Position numbers and translations under genes: made by a program
Shown here: piece after piece, positions 1 to 11,174 of the stretch
How the letters are laid out: the number at the start of each line of letters is the position of its first letter
How positions within the stretch are numbered: the stretch's first letter is position 1
Source of the DNA: Porodaedalea pini
Taxonomy: Eukaryota > Basidiomycota > Agaricomycetes > Hymenochaetales > Hymenochaetaceae
Assembly (NCBI GenBank): GCA_002794775.1
Contig: NBAY01000036.1
Span: 372,001 to 436,000 of the forward strand
DNA length: 64,000 bases
Direction of reading: 5' to 3'
Notes under the pieces: model-generated
The model's input: only the letters and a program-made list of their open reading frames with translations
Database searches by the model: none
Told to the model about the DNA's origin: nothing

Positions 1-2493
1 CAGATGGTGCAGCATGTGAGCAACAGCTACATGCCGATACGCTGTCGCTACAGTACACTGCAAGAAAAAAAAGTTTAGTAATGCGCATACTTAGGCCACT
101 GTGCTTACCGTTGTTGGATCTGTATAGATATAACTTTGATCGAGCTTGAGTGCCTTAACGGCATCCTTGGCAGTCTCCCTCGGCATAGGTAGGTCATAAT
201 GGCGAATAGCGTGGTTACCTATTGTCTTGAACATTGTTCGCGCAGGGCTGAAGCGACCAGAAATCTGAGTTGGAAAGATAGGCAGCGAATTACTGCAGAT
301 AATAAGACAGCTTACGAGTCTTCTATAGCCAGCATAGTACTCCTTGCCAGCCAGGATGCGCTGGGCAATCTCAAGCTCACCAACCTCCCGAGCTGAATGT
401 ACTCCAACCTTCATAGCAATGACATCGCGATCATCGCCTTCCGCAAGGACCCCATGCAGAAGAATAGAGCTAGGAAGCTCTTCAAGGGCGGCAGCCAAGA
501 CCCTTTTGACCCTTGCTGGCTGTGGCTTCAACTTTGGATCGCGCGGATTGATGATCTCAATGGAGTCGGGACCTAGTAATTGCGTCAAGGGGGGAAAAAC
601 CTCTGGTTCGGATGAAGACACAGTAGGAGACGCAGATGAAGCATCATGTTCAGGCGCGTACTCAATCCCAGAGTCTCCAGATGGGCTGTCGATCACGCTC
701 ACTCTCTAAGAACAAGCATCAGACCGCACATGAGGATTGACTAAACATCTTACCTCCTCCCGCAGTTTTTTTAGCGCTTTACTTTCGACGTTGCGCTTCA
801 CATAAGCATGAGTACCCTCGCTGTCTGTATCTTCAGCGTCGAGATCTGAGTTCTCATCTGATGGCATAAAGACAGCCTCGTAATGTATTGCGCGTCAGAA
901 TTGAATGTACAAAATTGAAGAATATGTGTACTTACTTCATCAGCAAATCGTGAGTGGAATGCATCGACGCCCTTTGCTGCTACAGCACGCAGGTCTCGAT
1001 CGCCTTCATCCTGGGATAGTTCGTCGTCATCCCCAGAGTTGACAGATTCTCCATCGCTGTCATCCTCTTCATCCACATCATCGCTGATATCACCGTGCAG
1101 TGTAGTAGTTTGCTCCTTGTACATAGCGATTGCTTTGAGTAAGAATAAGAGGTTCTCTAGAACCTTTAAATCTTACCGTGTTTAAGTTGTGCTTCCTCTT
1201 TACACCATCGTTAGTCGCCAGGTAAGCAGAGCGGGGTAAAAGGTTCTCTTTATCCACTGATATGCTGCCAATAAGCGGCTTCGACGAGGCGGAAATCCTC
1301 TGTGGCCGTCGGCTTGTATGTCTGCGGTCCAACTCATTGGCTGCATTCATATTGGCCTTTTGCCCAGTAGAAAGCGCGACGGGTGAGAGCATTGTCACCT
1401 GTTTTGATGCGTCGCTCCGTTTCTTTCGCATCCCTGTATTGACCGCAGATGGAGCCAAGGGAGACGCAGGTGCACCATCTGCTGCTGGGACTGTGGTGGT
1501 GGAAAGAGCAGCGTGTATGGCGACTCATACATTCATCAGTAATGGAAAGAAATAGAGTAATGTCTGTAGCTTACTTTTTGTTGTCTCGTCTGCACGCTCA
1601 TTAGTAACATTCACTGATCCCTTGCCTTTGAATAATATTAGCTCATACTTCATAAATGTAAAGGAATAGTGCACCTTTCTTTGTGGTCTGCCTCTTTGCC
1701 CTTTCAATCACGTACGGGTCAAACACCACAGGACTGCCAGACTCAATGACCGGGGCAGCATCACTGGGAGTTGACCGGGTCGCATCATCAGAATCACTCT
1801 CGTGAATTGTACGAAACTTGAGAGCTGCACGATCTAGAATCCCTTGAACTTTTGTCACTAATAATAAGACTTCTTGATTCCACACGCACCGGGCACAAGC
1901 GGCTGCCTGACACGGCGCTTGTTCTCAGTGGGCAGTACTCTGACCGGCTGCATCCCGATCAATGCAGGCGATCGTCTGCCTGCGGTCTGACGTGCGAATA
2001 GTTAATTATCCTTCATTTGCGCCAGATCTGAGTAAACCACGAACTGCGGTGTCCTGCGAGACCTGCGATCAGTGTATACAAGCTAGACGCAGGAAGAAGG
2101 CACGTACTGGCTTGTCCTGCTTTCCAGTTTTCCCTGCTTCATCCTTTGGCTGTCTCGCTTTCTTCTTCACTCCCTCCCAGTCTGCGGAATTGGTTGTTGT
2201 CAGGTGAGAAACAGTATAGATGATGTCTGATGACTTACGAGCAGGAGCGTCCTTGGCAGCCTTGCGCTTCGGCGGGCGAGACGCATCGGGGAAGGCTCAT
2301 CGTCAGGTGCATGTGCCATGTTGGCAGTGACGACAGCTGCCGCCCTCGCTGCAGCATCGCTCTTGTTTTTGCGGCCACGCTTCGGGTGAGGGCTGTCATC
2401 CGGTACAACCTTTGACACATCCATCGAAGAAATCTTGCGTTTCAAGGCTGCGACGGCTGCGTACATCTGTCTTTCAACAATATGGTCAGACAT
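1..2493 (-). CDS. DUF6532-like nuclear-type protein, C-terminus cut by the window edge
   Basis: Multi-exon minus-strand gene starting at the ATG at 2493. Exon 1 (to about 2240) encodes a basic stretch with an AT-hook-like KRGRKNK and ends at a GTAAGT donor. Further low-complexity exons follow near 2160, 1730-1860, 1200-1500, 940-1130 (acidic, Asp/Glu/Ser rich) and 770-860. A large exon at 110-705 carries the only globular-looking part (about 200 aa, around SGRFSPARTMFKTIGNHAIR). An intron at 58-108 then leads into CTVATAYRHVAVAHMLHHL, which runs off the edge. The order (disordered basic and acidic N-terminus, then helical C-terminus) fits Agaricomycete DUF6532 proteins. The DUF6532 call is from memory of the family, and the exact exon borders in the middle are not certain. 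Biological function is unknown. Confidence 0.6.
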
Positions 2494-2925
2494 GTCTTTG
2501 ATGAAAGGGTTAGGCTGAGCAGGCTGCGATAGCTAGAGTTATTCAAGCAAGTTGAGGGCGAGGGGGGCGAAGACGCGTAAACGCAAGACAAAATTTTACA
2601 GCTCTGCGACCCTGCGCGGACTTCAAATTTTTGCCTTTTTCATACTCGTCCTGTAGCGTAGAGTTAATCATAAGCACGTATCGTAAAAGTACGCCCTTAG
2701 AAATATTATAATAAAATCTTCAAGAAATATTTAATGATTAGTATAGCCTACAGAAGAAAGGGGAAACGCCACTTATATCAGGTTGACTTTCTGTTCGAAC
2801 TGATGGATAGCGAGCAGTCGGCAGTAGACAGTAATGTACAAACAGAAGAGGCGCATGTCATCAATGCCGGTCGTGACAGGGTGCTAGTCATTATGGCTGT
2901 ACGATAGATAGACTGAATCGTTTGC
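2494..2925. other. intergenic, AT-rich
   Basis: About 430 bp between the start of the DUF6532-like gene and the 3' end of the next minus-strand gene. It is AT-rich around 2690-2740. I see no coding signal, repeat or RNA gene; it presumably holds the promoter of the DUF6532-like gene. Confidence 0.5.
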
Positions 2926-3441
2926 TTATATTTTCTGCCCGCCCTTCCTGTCTTTTGTCTCCGCTTTTGCCGGCACTGTTCTCAACATCTTCAATAGACT
3001 CTTTTTTGTCACCGACGGCTTCGGAGCGGAGGACGAGGACTTGGGAGAGGACAGAACCTCCGGGGGTTTGCTCTGTGTGATTAGGTCAAATATTTGCGTA
3101 CTGTATAAGCAGAATTAACTTACCAGAGTGGGAACTCGCCGCCACCACATTGCAGTACGCACCGAGACCTTGTTGTGTTTCGAGGGAGCGCGATCGCCTG
3201 TGCTCGCTGCAGAGGACGACGGCTTGCGTGCTGATGGGGCCTCCGGGGGTCTACTCTGTGCGATCAGGTTAATTTGTTGCCCTCCGTATGAGCTGAAGGA
3301 GCTTACCAGAGTCGGGACACGGCTCCTCCACATACTAGAGTCAGGGATGCGATCGATCGCCAGTCTGCGTGTCTTCATGTAAATGCGCGGGAATTGTCTG
3401 TTTTCCCATTGCGGTAGATCATTCCCAGTACGGATGCGCAT
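2926..3441 (-). CDS. small unknown protein built from a duplicated exon-intron unit
   Basis: Three exons: 3441-3307, 3255-3124 and 3072-2926 (stop TAA). Both introns are exactly 51 bp (3306-3256 and 3123-3073), phase 0, with GTAAG donors and CACAG acceptors. Exons 1 and 2 end in near-identical peptides (WRSRVPTL and WWRRVPTL). Exons 2 and 3 begin alike (SRPPEAPSARKPSSSA and SKPPEVLSSPKSSSSA). The two introns align with each other over their full length, so an exon-plus-intron unit of 183 bp has been duplicated in tandem. The predicted product is about 137 aa, basic and Ser/Pro/Lys rich, with a Lys-rich C-terminus. I recognise no family. The matching splice sites and open frame support a real gene. 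Confidence 0.55.
3073..3306 (-). repeat. 183-bp-period tandem duplication covering intron + exon
   Basis: The intron at 3256-3306 and the intron at 3073-3123 are the same length and align along their whole length, including donor and acceptor. The flanking coding sequence repeats in the same register. The offset between copies is 183 bp (132 bp exon plus 51 bp intron). Confidence 0.7.
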
Positions 3442-3983
3442 GAAGCGCCGTTAACAGACTAATCTACCTTTTCCATCACAGATCTGCTAAAAGTCACTGA
3501 TTGCATGTAACGAGTCCATCAAATATGTGAGTAATCTATACTTCTATAAAAATGTTAGCTTGCTCCTACTAACTGCTATGTAAGGCCAAATGGACTCACG
3601 AATACCACAGACGGTGCTAAGTCAATTATAACCTATGAATAACAGTAAGTAGATCGTTGCGGATTGTTGTAACATGAAGCGGACTGCACAGATTGGGCGT
3701 CTGTTGGAATCGCCCTTTTCTAGAGCAGCCGGCTTCAGAAGCACGTATGTTTGTCCCATGAGTATAAACTACGTGCAATTAATCTACTTCAATATTAAAA
3801 TGAGTTAGATCGAAAGAAAAAAAAACCCATAATGTATATATATCCTCCCCTCCACATGAAACCGTATAATGTACATATATCCTCCCTCCACATGAAACCG
3901 TTCGATGTAGTACAATTAGTACGCTCTAGATGTAATACGTATATGAAAAAAAAAAACCCTTGAAGAAAAAAAAAACGAAATCG
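3442..3983. other. intergenic, AT-rich, with a short tandem repeat
   Basis: No gene seen. It contains A-runs around 3816-3826, 3945-3955 and 3965-3975, and the 37-bp tandem repeat at 3831-3900. Confidence 0.5.
3831..3900. repeat. 37-bp tandem repeat, two copies
   Basis: The unit begins aatgta and ends ccacatgaaaccg. It occurs at 3831 and again at 3868 with three or four differences, including one extra C in the first copy's C-run. Confidence 0.75.
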
Positions 3984-6248
3984 CTATGACTTATTCACGA
4001 GCGATGCGGGAGGTTTGCAATGCATGGACGGGATACGTTTAAAGAAGTCTACAAAGGTTTTAACGTAGAAGCGAATCATAACCGCGAAGTCTCTAGCATG
4101 CAAGTCCCTTTCCTCACCAATCACCCGTGGACAGTTCGGCCACGCTCGCAAAACGTCACGCAGGGCTTTCACAGCATCGCGAACCAACATGTCGTCTCCC
4201 CAATAGTCCGACTGTGGTTTCGACAGGTCCGGTATCACAGTGGTTGAGCCATCCGTTGCGCCCATGTAAACACGAGACAGAAGCGCGTTACGAAGTCGAT
4301 GCTCATCGCCGCTCATGCGGGACCGTGGCAAAATCGCTTGATCAAGTGCGTAAAGCTCGTAACGGAACAGCGTTTCCATGAGCTCCCACTGCACTTCCAT
4401 CCTGAGGGCCTTGTTACGGAGAATGCTGGCCGCTGACACAGACTTTCCCCGCCACATTTGGTCCTTCGTGCGATCGAACGGCTCTAGCTTTCGCTCGACG
4501 CCAAATGTGACCTTCATCGTCGCGTTCTCCGCAAGTCGCTGCCGTTTCGTGGGAGGCAAGTCGGTCGCGGTACGCTCACGAGAATCGGCCACTTTCGAAG
4601 CATCGGGAGAGCTAGAATTACCAGGCATAGCATTGTAGACACCCTCGACAAAGGGGGAGGCGATATTCGGAGGAAGTGGTGTGGACTTCTTGTAGTCTCC
4701 GTGTAATATGTTCCTCCACTCGCGAAGTTTCCGCCATACAGATTTGTCGAACAGCCCGCCGTTGATTATGATGTCAAAGAGGACAGGGCGAATGCGAATG
4801 TAGTTCAGATACAAATCCGCTGATTTGTCAGGAGACTCGTGCGTCAGGAAAAAAGGCGGCGGAAGCGGGTACAGAGCAGCAGGTGAAGACTCGTCGCCGA
4901 CTGTGCCGAAGTCTTTCAGGGCTTCATGCACAACGAAGCTAAACGGAGGTAGGTCAGGCGTTCCGTCGACCCCATTCAGAACGTACAGCACGCGAGCATA
5001 GTTCACGCTTGGCTCGTTGGCTATTGTACGTCTCGCTCCACCTTTATTCCGCTTCGATGTAGATGGCGGTGGTTGCACCGCAGGTGGGTCAGAAACGTTG
5101 CGCGTACTGGAGGTGGCGGGAGATGGCGAATAGCTGATCGGCTTGGAGGTGGAGCATAGTACTGAAAGTTGTACATTTGATCGAGAAGGTGAGACATATG
5201 CTCGTTGCTCATGAGTTGACTCGCGGCCATGTCCCGCATGCGTGGTTCCAAATCGAAGTTCCAGCCGAAGAGAAGTATATTGCCTTTGTATTTGACGTAC
5301 TCCTTCGACATGTGAGTCGACCATGGAACACAGTCCTGGACGTCGAAAATCTTGGTGTCGGGGGCGATTGCTTTCTCTGCAGAGATGTACCACACAGGTA
5401 TACCGAGACGATACAGATTCTCTGCGACGGCTGCTTCCGTAGTGAAAGCACCGCGAACCGGAAGAAGAAAATTTTGAGACATCCACATTGCGTTGGGGGC
5501 CTTCATGCATTTGACGACTACGTCTAGGTACGTATGCAGCCCACGCAGTTCGAGAATGGCTCGCTGAACGTCGCGAAGAGTGAAAAGTACGGTGCGGAAA
5601 GCTGCCTTTCGAAGGCGAAGACTGGCAAGTGCAGATCGGCCACTGCTCAGGCAACGGTCATAGACCTTTCGCGTTCCACCTACGTCGGCTTTCGATCCAA
5701 CAGCGAATACTTGAGCTGCAACTGTCTCAAGATAGGATGTAATCTTATCGACGAGCTTTCTATCCAGGAGACCAATTTTCTCGTCCGTACGCAAATCCGT
5801 GTCGGCATCGTCGGTGAAATCATATGGACGAGGGTCATACCACATAATAGCCTCCCCTTCGTGGCTCCAGGGTTGAGCGTTTCTATAGAACGGGATGCAA
5901 GCATGATGAAAGGCATGTTTCGAGAAAAATTGAGGCCATCGTGAATATTCGTGGCCACCCCAATATCCGTTGTCACGCTTCAGAATGCCGGCTTCTGTGA
6001 TAAGCGGGTATTCCGGCACCCAGACAGCGTTTGGCGTAGTGATGATTTGATCCTCGTAGTTCATGTAAGCTAGATGCCTCGCATCAAGAGCGTGTACCGG
6101 GTCGCTCGGACCTGGATGCCTTATCTGAGCTGCTATAAAAAGAACTCTATACAACGCACGACTCACGTAGGTCATGCGTCTTCGTCAGACGAGACGGAGG
6201 CAATTCCTTGCCATCCCACGTCGTTTCAGCACCCCAAGCGCCAGACAT
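3984..6248 (-). CDS. unrecognised large protein, with a one-base frame change near 5144
   Basis: The start ATG at 6248 opens MSGAWGAETTWDGKELPPSR. A 37-bp GTGAGT...CAG intron (6166-6130) keeps the frame, and a long open frame runs to about 5150. From there to the TAA at 3984 the open frame is shifted by one base. No GT-AG intron in the overlap restores phase. A single missing base at the CCAA near 5144 would join ...QYYAPPP to KPISYSPSP. The total would be about 700 aa. The N-terminal half is globular and aromatic-rich (WVPEYPLI, WYDPRPYDF). The middle is Pro/Ser-rich and disordered with KRNKGGARR, and the C-terminal third is helical (RMEVQWELMETLFRYELYAL). No catalytic motif or known domain is evident. 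It resembles the orphan expanded families of Agaricomycetes, but I cannot name one. Confidence 0.6.
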
Positions 6249-6544
6249 TCTTATGAATCTATGCAAGTAAGAATAAGAAAATGATATATGAATAATCAAA
6301 TAATTTCAGTAACGTATAAAGATATTTACGTACATGAAGGAGAAAGCCAATGAAAGAGTTTGAGAAGTGCGAGGGCAGACTCGAGTGGAACAGGAACTAG
6401 ATAATTAGAGCAAATTGCAAGTCCGATTGTGTACTCACAAGAGAATCTGCGTGCAGACTCGACTTAAAGTTGACAGGTAACCGTTAAAACGGTGGGTATG
6501 GAAGTTCCAATAGGATGTAGTTCTTGATGTATATCGCTCGTAAA

Positions 6545-7044
6545 CACAGCAACCAAGCGGTCACTGCGCTATAGACGTTGACGGCTCGCTATGCAGCAGC
6601 CCGTCGTCGTCTGCCCTCGAGCTAGCTCTGAGCCGGCTCTCCAGGTCTTTCGATGTAGGGGATGGTCTTGAGGCAGGTAGGCGTGGCGGTGAGTCGTTGT
6701 CGATGCGGCGATGGAGGACGATGGGAGCGCAGTTAGGAAGGGAGGGACAGGGGTGGCGGACGTGGATGATGGGAGACAGTGGGAGAGTTAGGCTGCTAAT
6801 TAAAGTCGCGGACCTTCCAAATTAGTCGCCGCGTCACATGACTTAGCCGCTTTAGATAACGCTCGTCAGACGCTCACGAGTCACGTACTACGTGTACATC
6901 CCGCCACCAACATCGTCAACGGACGACCTACCGAAAGACCCTGCAGAGCCGGCTCAGAGCTAGCTCGGGGGCATAGACAACAGTGGTCTGCTGCATAGCG
7001 AGCCGCTGGTGTCTATACTTCACAGCGACCGCTCGGTTACTGTG
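6545..7044. repeat. imperfect inverted repeat (about 110-bp arms), foldback/MITE-like
   Basis: The left arm 6545-6655 and right arm 6931-7044 are reverse complements with scattered mismatches. A 23-bp stretch is perfect (6618-6640 against 6945-6967), and so is an 18-bp stretch (6582-6599 against 6988-7005, cggctcgctatgcagcag). The roughly 275-bp centre has no ORF. It ends 120 bp before the Plavaka start codon, so it may be a subterminal structure of that transposon or an independent foldback element. No target-site duplication could be fixed. Confidence 0.75.
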
Positions 7045-10000
7045 GCTCCAGGAGGCATCTGCACGGTAAGTGCAGACTGCAAAAAAAAAAGCTGACTTTA
7101 TTATTATTATTTACAGTCGACAAATCCTGCACCACACACTACAACGTAGGATACAGCTCGACGGATGCAACAGACCGCTATGCCAGAGCGCGCTTGTCCA
7201 GGATGCGGAGTCTACAAGATTGACCTCAGACAGCATCAGCGAGAACAACCCGAACAATCGGCTTGCTACCATTACTATCTTTTCTATCTCGCTGGTCTGC
7301 AACGCGAAGTCGAAGGAGGTTCGGACGACAATGACTGCGAAATCGATGATGCCGAAGTTCATGGTTTTAACGGCGACTTCTTCGGAGATGCGAACGCTTA
7401 CGATGAAGGTGATTTCGGATATGCAAATGACGGAGAAGGGGCGGATAGTGATCGTGAGGACGCCGACAGGCAAGTATACTTCATTTCACATTGTAGTAGC
7501 ATCATGCAATTGTCCACGCTCTGAAATACATGAATGCTCATGCTTGTTCTTTTATAGGGAGAATAACGATGTTGTTGAAGGCTACGATCCAGAACTCGAC
7601 GAGGAGGAGACCCTTGATGCAGTGTGGGAGCCCGAGAGACCTCAGCCACAAGACCCTCCTCTCGCCGGTGGATTAGGTTGGGAGGAGGAGGGAGATCCTA
7701 ACATTCGAGCGCTTCTTGTTCAGCGTCGCGCTGCTGAGAGCAGACTGCGCTATCAGCCAGTCCGCATCGTTCGCTATCCTGGAAATGAAGATGTACAGCA
7801 CGAAGCCAGACGGGTATACGGGGGTGAATGGAACGGAGCGGAATTTCAGGGGCCGCATGGACGTGACGGCCACGCTGAGTTCGAGCGATACATGGAAGAT
7901 GTTCAGGCCGGTTCGCAAAATGCAGGACCATATGCTCCTTTTATTTCAAAACGCGATTGGGAAGTGGCACAATGGGCTAAGACCCGCGGGCCAGGTTCCA
8001 CGGCTCTAGATGAGCTTCTCCAAATTGAGGGGGTGCGGTTTCTGTTCGAGCTTGTTGATATTGTTCCCTAACTTATGTTTATATATTTGTAATTCGTGAT
8101 TGTGTTCACGGTGCTCGACCATCATCATATGCCTTACGGTTCCAGATACCCGAACTGCTAGGACTCTCGTTCTGTAACTCACGCCAACTCAATGCGATTA
8201 TAGACAGCCAGATACCAACGCGTCGCCCCAAGTTTCAACGTCGTGAAATTGTAGTTGCCGGCGAAGCATTTGACATGCATTGCCGTGATGTTCTGCAATG
8301 CATCAGAGCTTTGTTCGGTGCACCCGAATTTGCCTCTCAGCTTATTATTCTCCCCGAACGTCATTATGCCGACGAGGACATGCAAGTCCGAGTATATCAC
8401 GACATGCATACTGCGCGATGGTGGTGGAACACTCAGGTATGTTACAATAAACTTATACTTGTGCAAGCTGTAGCTAAATACATATATAGACAGCTGTCGA
8501 GCGTAGAGCGCCAGGCGGCACCATTATACCCGTCATAATATCACTAGACAAGACTCAGATCACGCTTTTCCGCACGAAGTCAGCGTATCCTGTGTATCTC
8601 ACCATCGGAAACATCCCGAAGGACATTCGCAAGAAACCCTCGCGACACGCACAAATATTACTTGCTTATCTTCCTACCACCCGACTCGAGCACATCACCA
8701 ACAAAGCTGCTCGTCGCCGCACCCTCGCTAACCTCCTGCACGGCTGCCTTCGATATGTTTTTCGATCATTGGAGAGAACAGGCGCGGATGGCATACACAT
8801 GACAGGTGGTGATGGGCTCGTCCGGCGGTGCCACCCTATCGTAGCGGCTCTTGCTCTCGATAATCAGGAGCAAGTTGCGGTGACCGGGACTATTACCGGT
8901 GATTGTCCAACATGTCAATGTCCTCATGATGAGCTTGGAGCTGGTGTTGATCACAGACATGCGCCTCGCGACCTCGAACGAGCCCTTGACGTTCTTGATA
9001 TTCTCGACTCTGACGATCCGACGAGGTATGCTCGAGCGTGCTTGGAAATACGTACGAAACCAATTCAGAACCCTTTCTGGGCCGATCTCCCATACTTTGA
9101 CATATATCAGTCTATCACGGCCGACATACTTCATCAATTACATCAAGGTGTCATCAAACATATCGTTTCCTGGATCACAGGTGTTGTAGGCGCAACAGAA
9201 CTTGATGCTCGCTGCCGTCGAATTCCTCCCAGTCATGGCATGCGCGTTTTCCACAAGGGGATTACGAAGCTCTCGAGAGTCAGTGGAACTGAGCACAGTC
9301 AAATCTGTCAATTTCTCCTCGGTTTACTCATCGATATACGCCTCCCCGATAATGAATCTCCCGTTCGGCTCATACGCGCTACGCGTGCACTCCTTGACTT
9401 TACATACCTTGCGCAGTACCCCATTCATTCCACTGAGACACTTGCTCTGCTACAGGATGCCCTTTGTCGTTTTCACGACAACAAAAGTATTTTTATCGAT
9501 CTCGGGGTGCGCGATAACTTCAACTTCATTAAATGCCACTGGATGAAGCATTATGAGGCGTGCATTAAGCAACTAGGAACTACGGACAACTATAACACGC
9601 AGTTCACCGAACGCTTACACATCGACCTTGCAAAGGATGCATATGCAGCAACAAATCACAAGGATGAGCTGCCGCAAATGACCCTGTGGCTCGAGCGAAA
9701 GGAGAAAGTTTCGGCGCTACATACTAGCATTGCATGGCATTCAGCTGATCCCCCTCTACGACCTCCATGGCATTCACCTGACATAGCACGCGACCTCAAG
9801 ATCAAAATGACGAAGCATCCTACGCAAAAGGCTGTGTCACTTGACAATCTCGTTGAAACATATGGCGCTGTTCACTTTAAAGCTGCGCTTGCTCGCTACA
9901 TTGTTGCCAAGAGGGAGCCTAATTTACGGCGGAGGACCGTTGAGCTCGTGGCAAACGACATCGTCTTTCCTTTCCGTAAACTACCGGTGTTCCAGACAAT

Positions 10001-10600
10001 CAAGTTCTGCAGTGAATATGTGATCGACTCTACTACAATAGATTCAATACACATTAAACCTGCGCGCAAAGACAGTCAGGGAAGGCCCATTCCTGGTCGG
10101 TTCGATACAGGTCTTGCTCGTGTATGTCAAGGAACGGAGATTCAATGTAACGTTGATGTGCTTTATTTTTATTTTTAATTCTATCTGACTTAGTCCTGTA
10201 GCATTTCGTGTCGTGCAAGTTCGCGCCGTCTTTTCGCTCCCAGAATCAGTGCTACCAGTTCTATTTCATGATGAGGACATACGAGCATCTATACCCAAAC
10301 ACTTAGCTTATGTAGAATGGTTTTCCAAATTCTCCGTCCAGCCAGACAATAATTTCAGGATGTATAAGGTCGCTAGGTCTTTCAATCCGGATGGGACTAG
10401 AGAGTTCAGTATTATTCCAATTCAAGCCTTGTATCGCAGTGCACATCTTATACCTCGTTTTGGACAGGTTGCTCCTCAGGAGTGGACAAGCAATAATGTA
10501 CTAGAGCTTTGTAATTCCTTCTACTTAAACTCCTTCAAGGATCGTAGTACGCATTTCTCTGTTTATTAATACATTACTTACTGTTCCTTCGCTTCCGACT
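7045..10600 (+). mobile_element. Plavaka (KDZ-group) DNA transposon, ends not determined
   Basis: Defined by the transposase gene at 7165-10569. I could not identify terminal inverted repeats on both sides. The inverted repeat at 6545-7044 may belong to the left end. The region downstream of the gene (10570-11170) shows no matching copy. Confidence 0.7.
7165..10569 (+). CDS. Plavaka-family transposase (KDZ superfamily)
   Basis: Cut-and-paste transposase of the fungal Plavaka family. Exons are 7165-7469, 7558-8032, 8146-8436, 8490 to about 10120, and from about 10195-10202 to 10569. The N-terminus has a zinc-finger-like CPGCGVYKIDLRQHQ followed by an acidic linker. The conserved core follows: EIVVAGEAFDMHCRDVLQCI, PERHYADEDMQVRVYHDMHT, ISLDKTQITLF, YPVYLTIGNIPKDIRKKPSR and LEHITNKAARRRTLANLLHG. 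Later come CPTCQCPHDELG (Cys/His cluster) and FTERLHIDLAKDAY. The C-terminus has HLAYVEWFSKF and EWTSNNVLELCNSFYLNSF. The first intron (7470-7557) uses a GC donor (AG/GCAAGT), the only choice that keeps phase. All exons are open, with no frameshift or internal stop, so the element may be recent. The family assignment is strong; splice sites of the last intron are approximate. Confidence 0.9.
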
Positions 10601-11174
10601 GAATTGAGTTGAATTGCTTTTGGTAACCACTCTGACGTTTTGCAGGTCATATTCTATACTTATTAATCTTTATTCTACCGATTCTATTTGACAATCTTTC
10701 CACCACAGATTCTTATGAATTCCAAGATCAGGTATGTGATTCTACAATTATTCCACAGACTCTATGTAATTCCAGTACGACAACATATTTTTGAATGCAT
10801 TCCGAACGCATTCCATGGCTTTCCATCGTTCTAAGTAATTCCAGCCTTGTTCCAACATTTTCGGGGCGGGAGGTTTTTCCTGATGTACGTATAGACTGCC
10901 GACAAAGAAATGGGGAGACAAAGAAAGCAGAAGGGACACGACTGATCCCCGTTCAGAAGCTCCATGAGCCGTCAAATTGAACGAAGTATGGACCTATTGA
11001 CATTCAGAGCCGGACAAAGAAAGATTCGTTAAGAGGGAAGAGGGAATAGCAAATGTCAAAGGGTTAGTGGTGTTAAGAACAGACCAAATAGATTGTGAAC
11101 TGACGAAGTGTGCAACACAAAGAGGTACTGAATCGAATCTCAGTACAGGAATAAAGCAGATTCAATGCCGTATG
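10570..11174. other. non-coding, downstream of the transposase
   Basis: About 600 bp without a credible gene. The motif aattcca/cattcca recurs several times between 10720 and 10860, but with no regular period. It probably contains the right end of the transposon and the 3' flank of the DUF7918 gene. Confidence 0.4.

Noticed and set aside
10700..10870. recurrent aattcca/cattcca motif
   Set aside because: Copies are irregularly spaced with no common flank; compatible with chance in AT-rich DNA.
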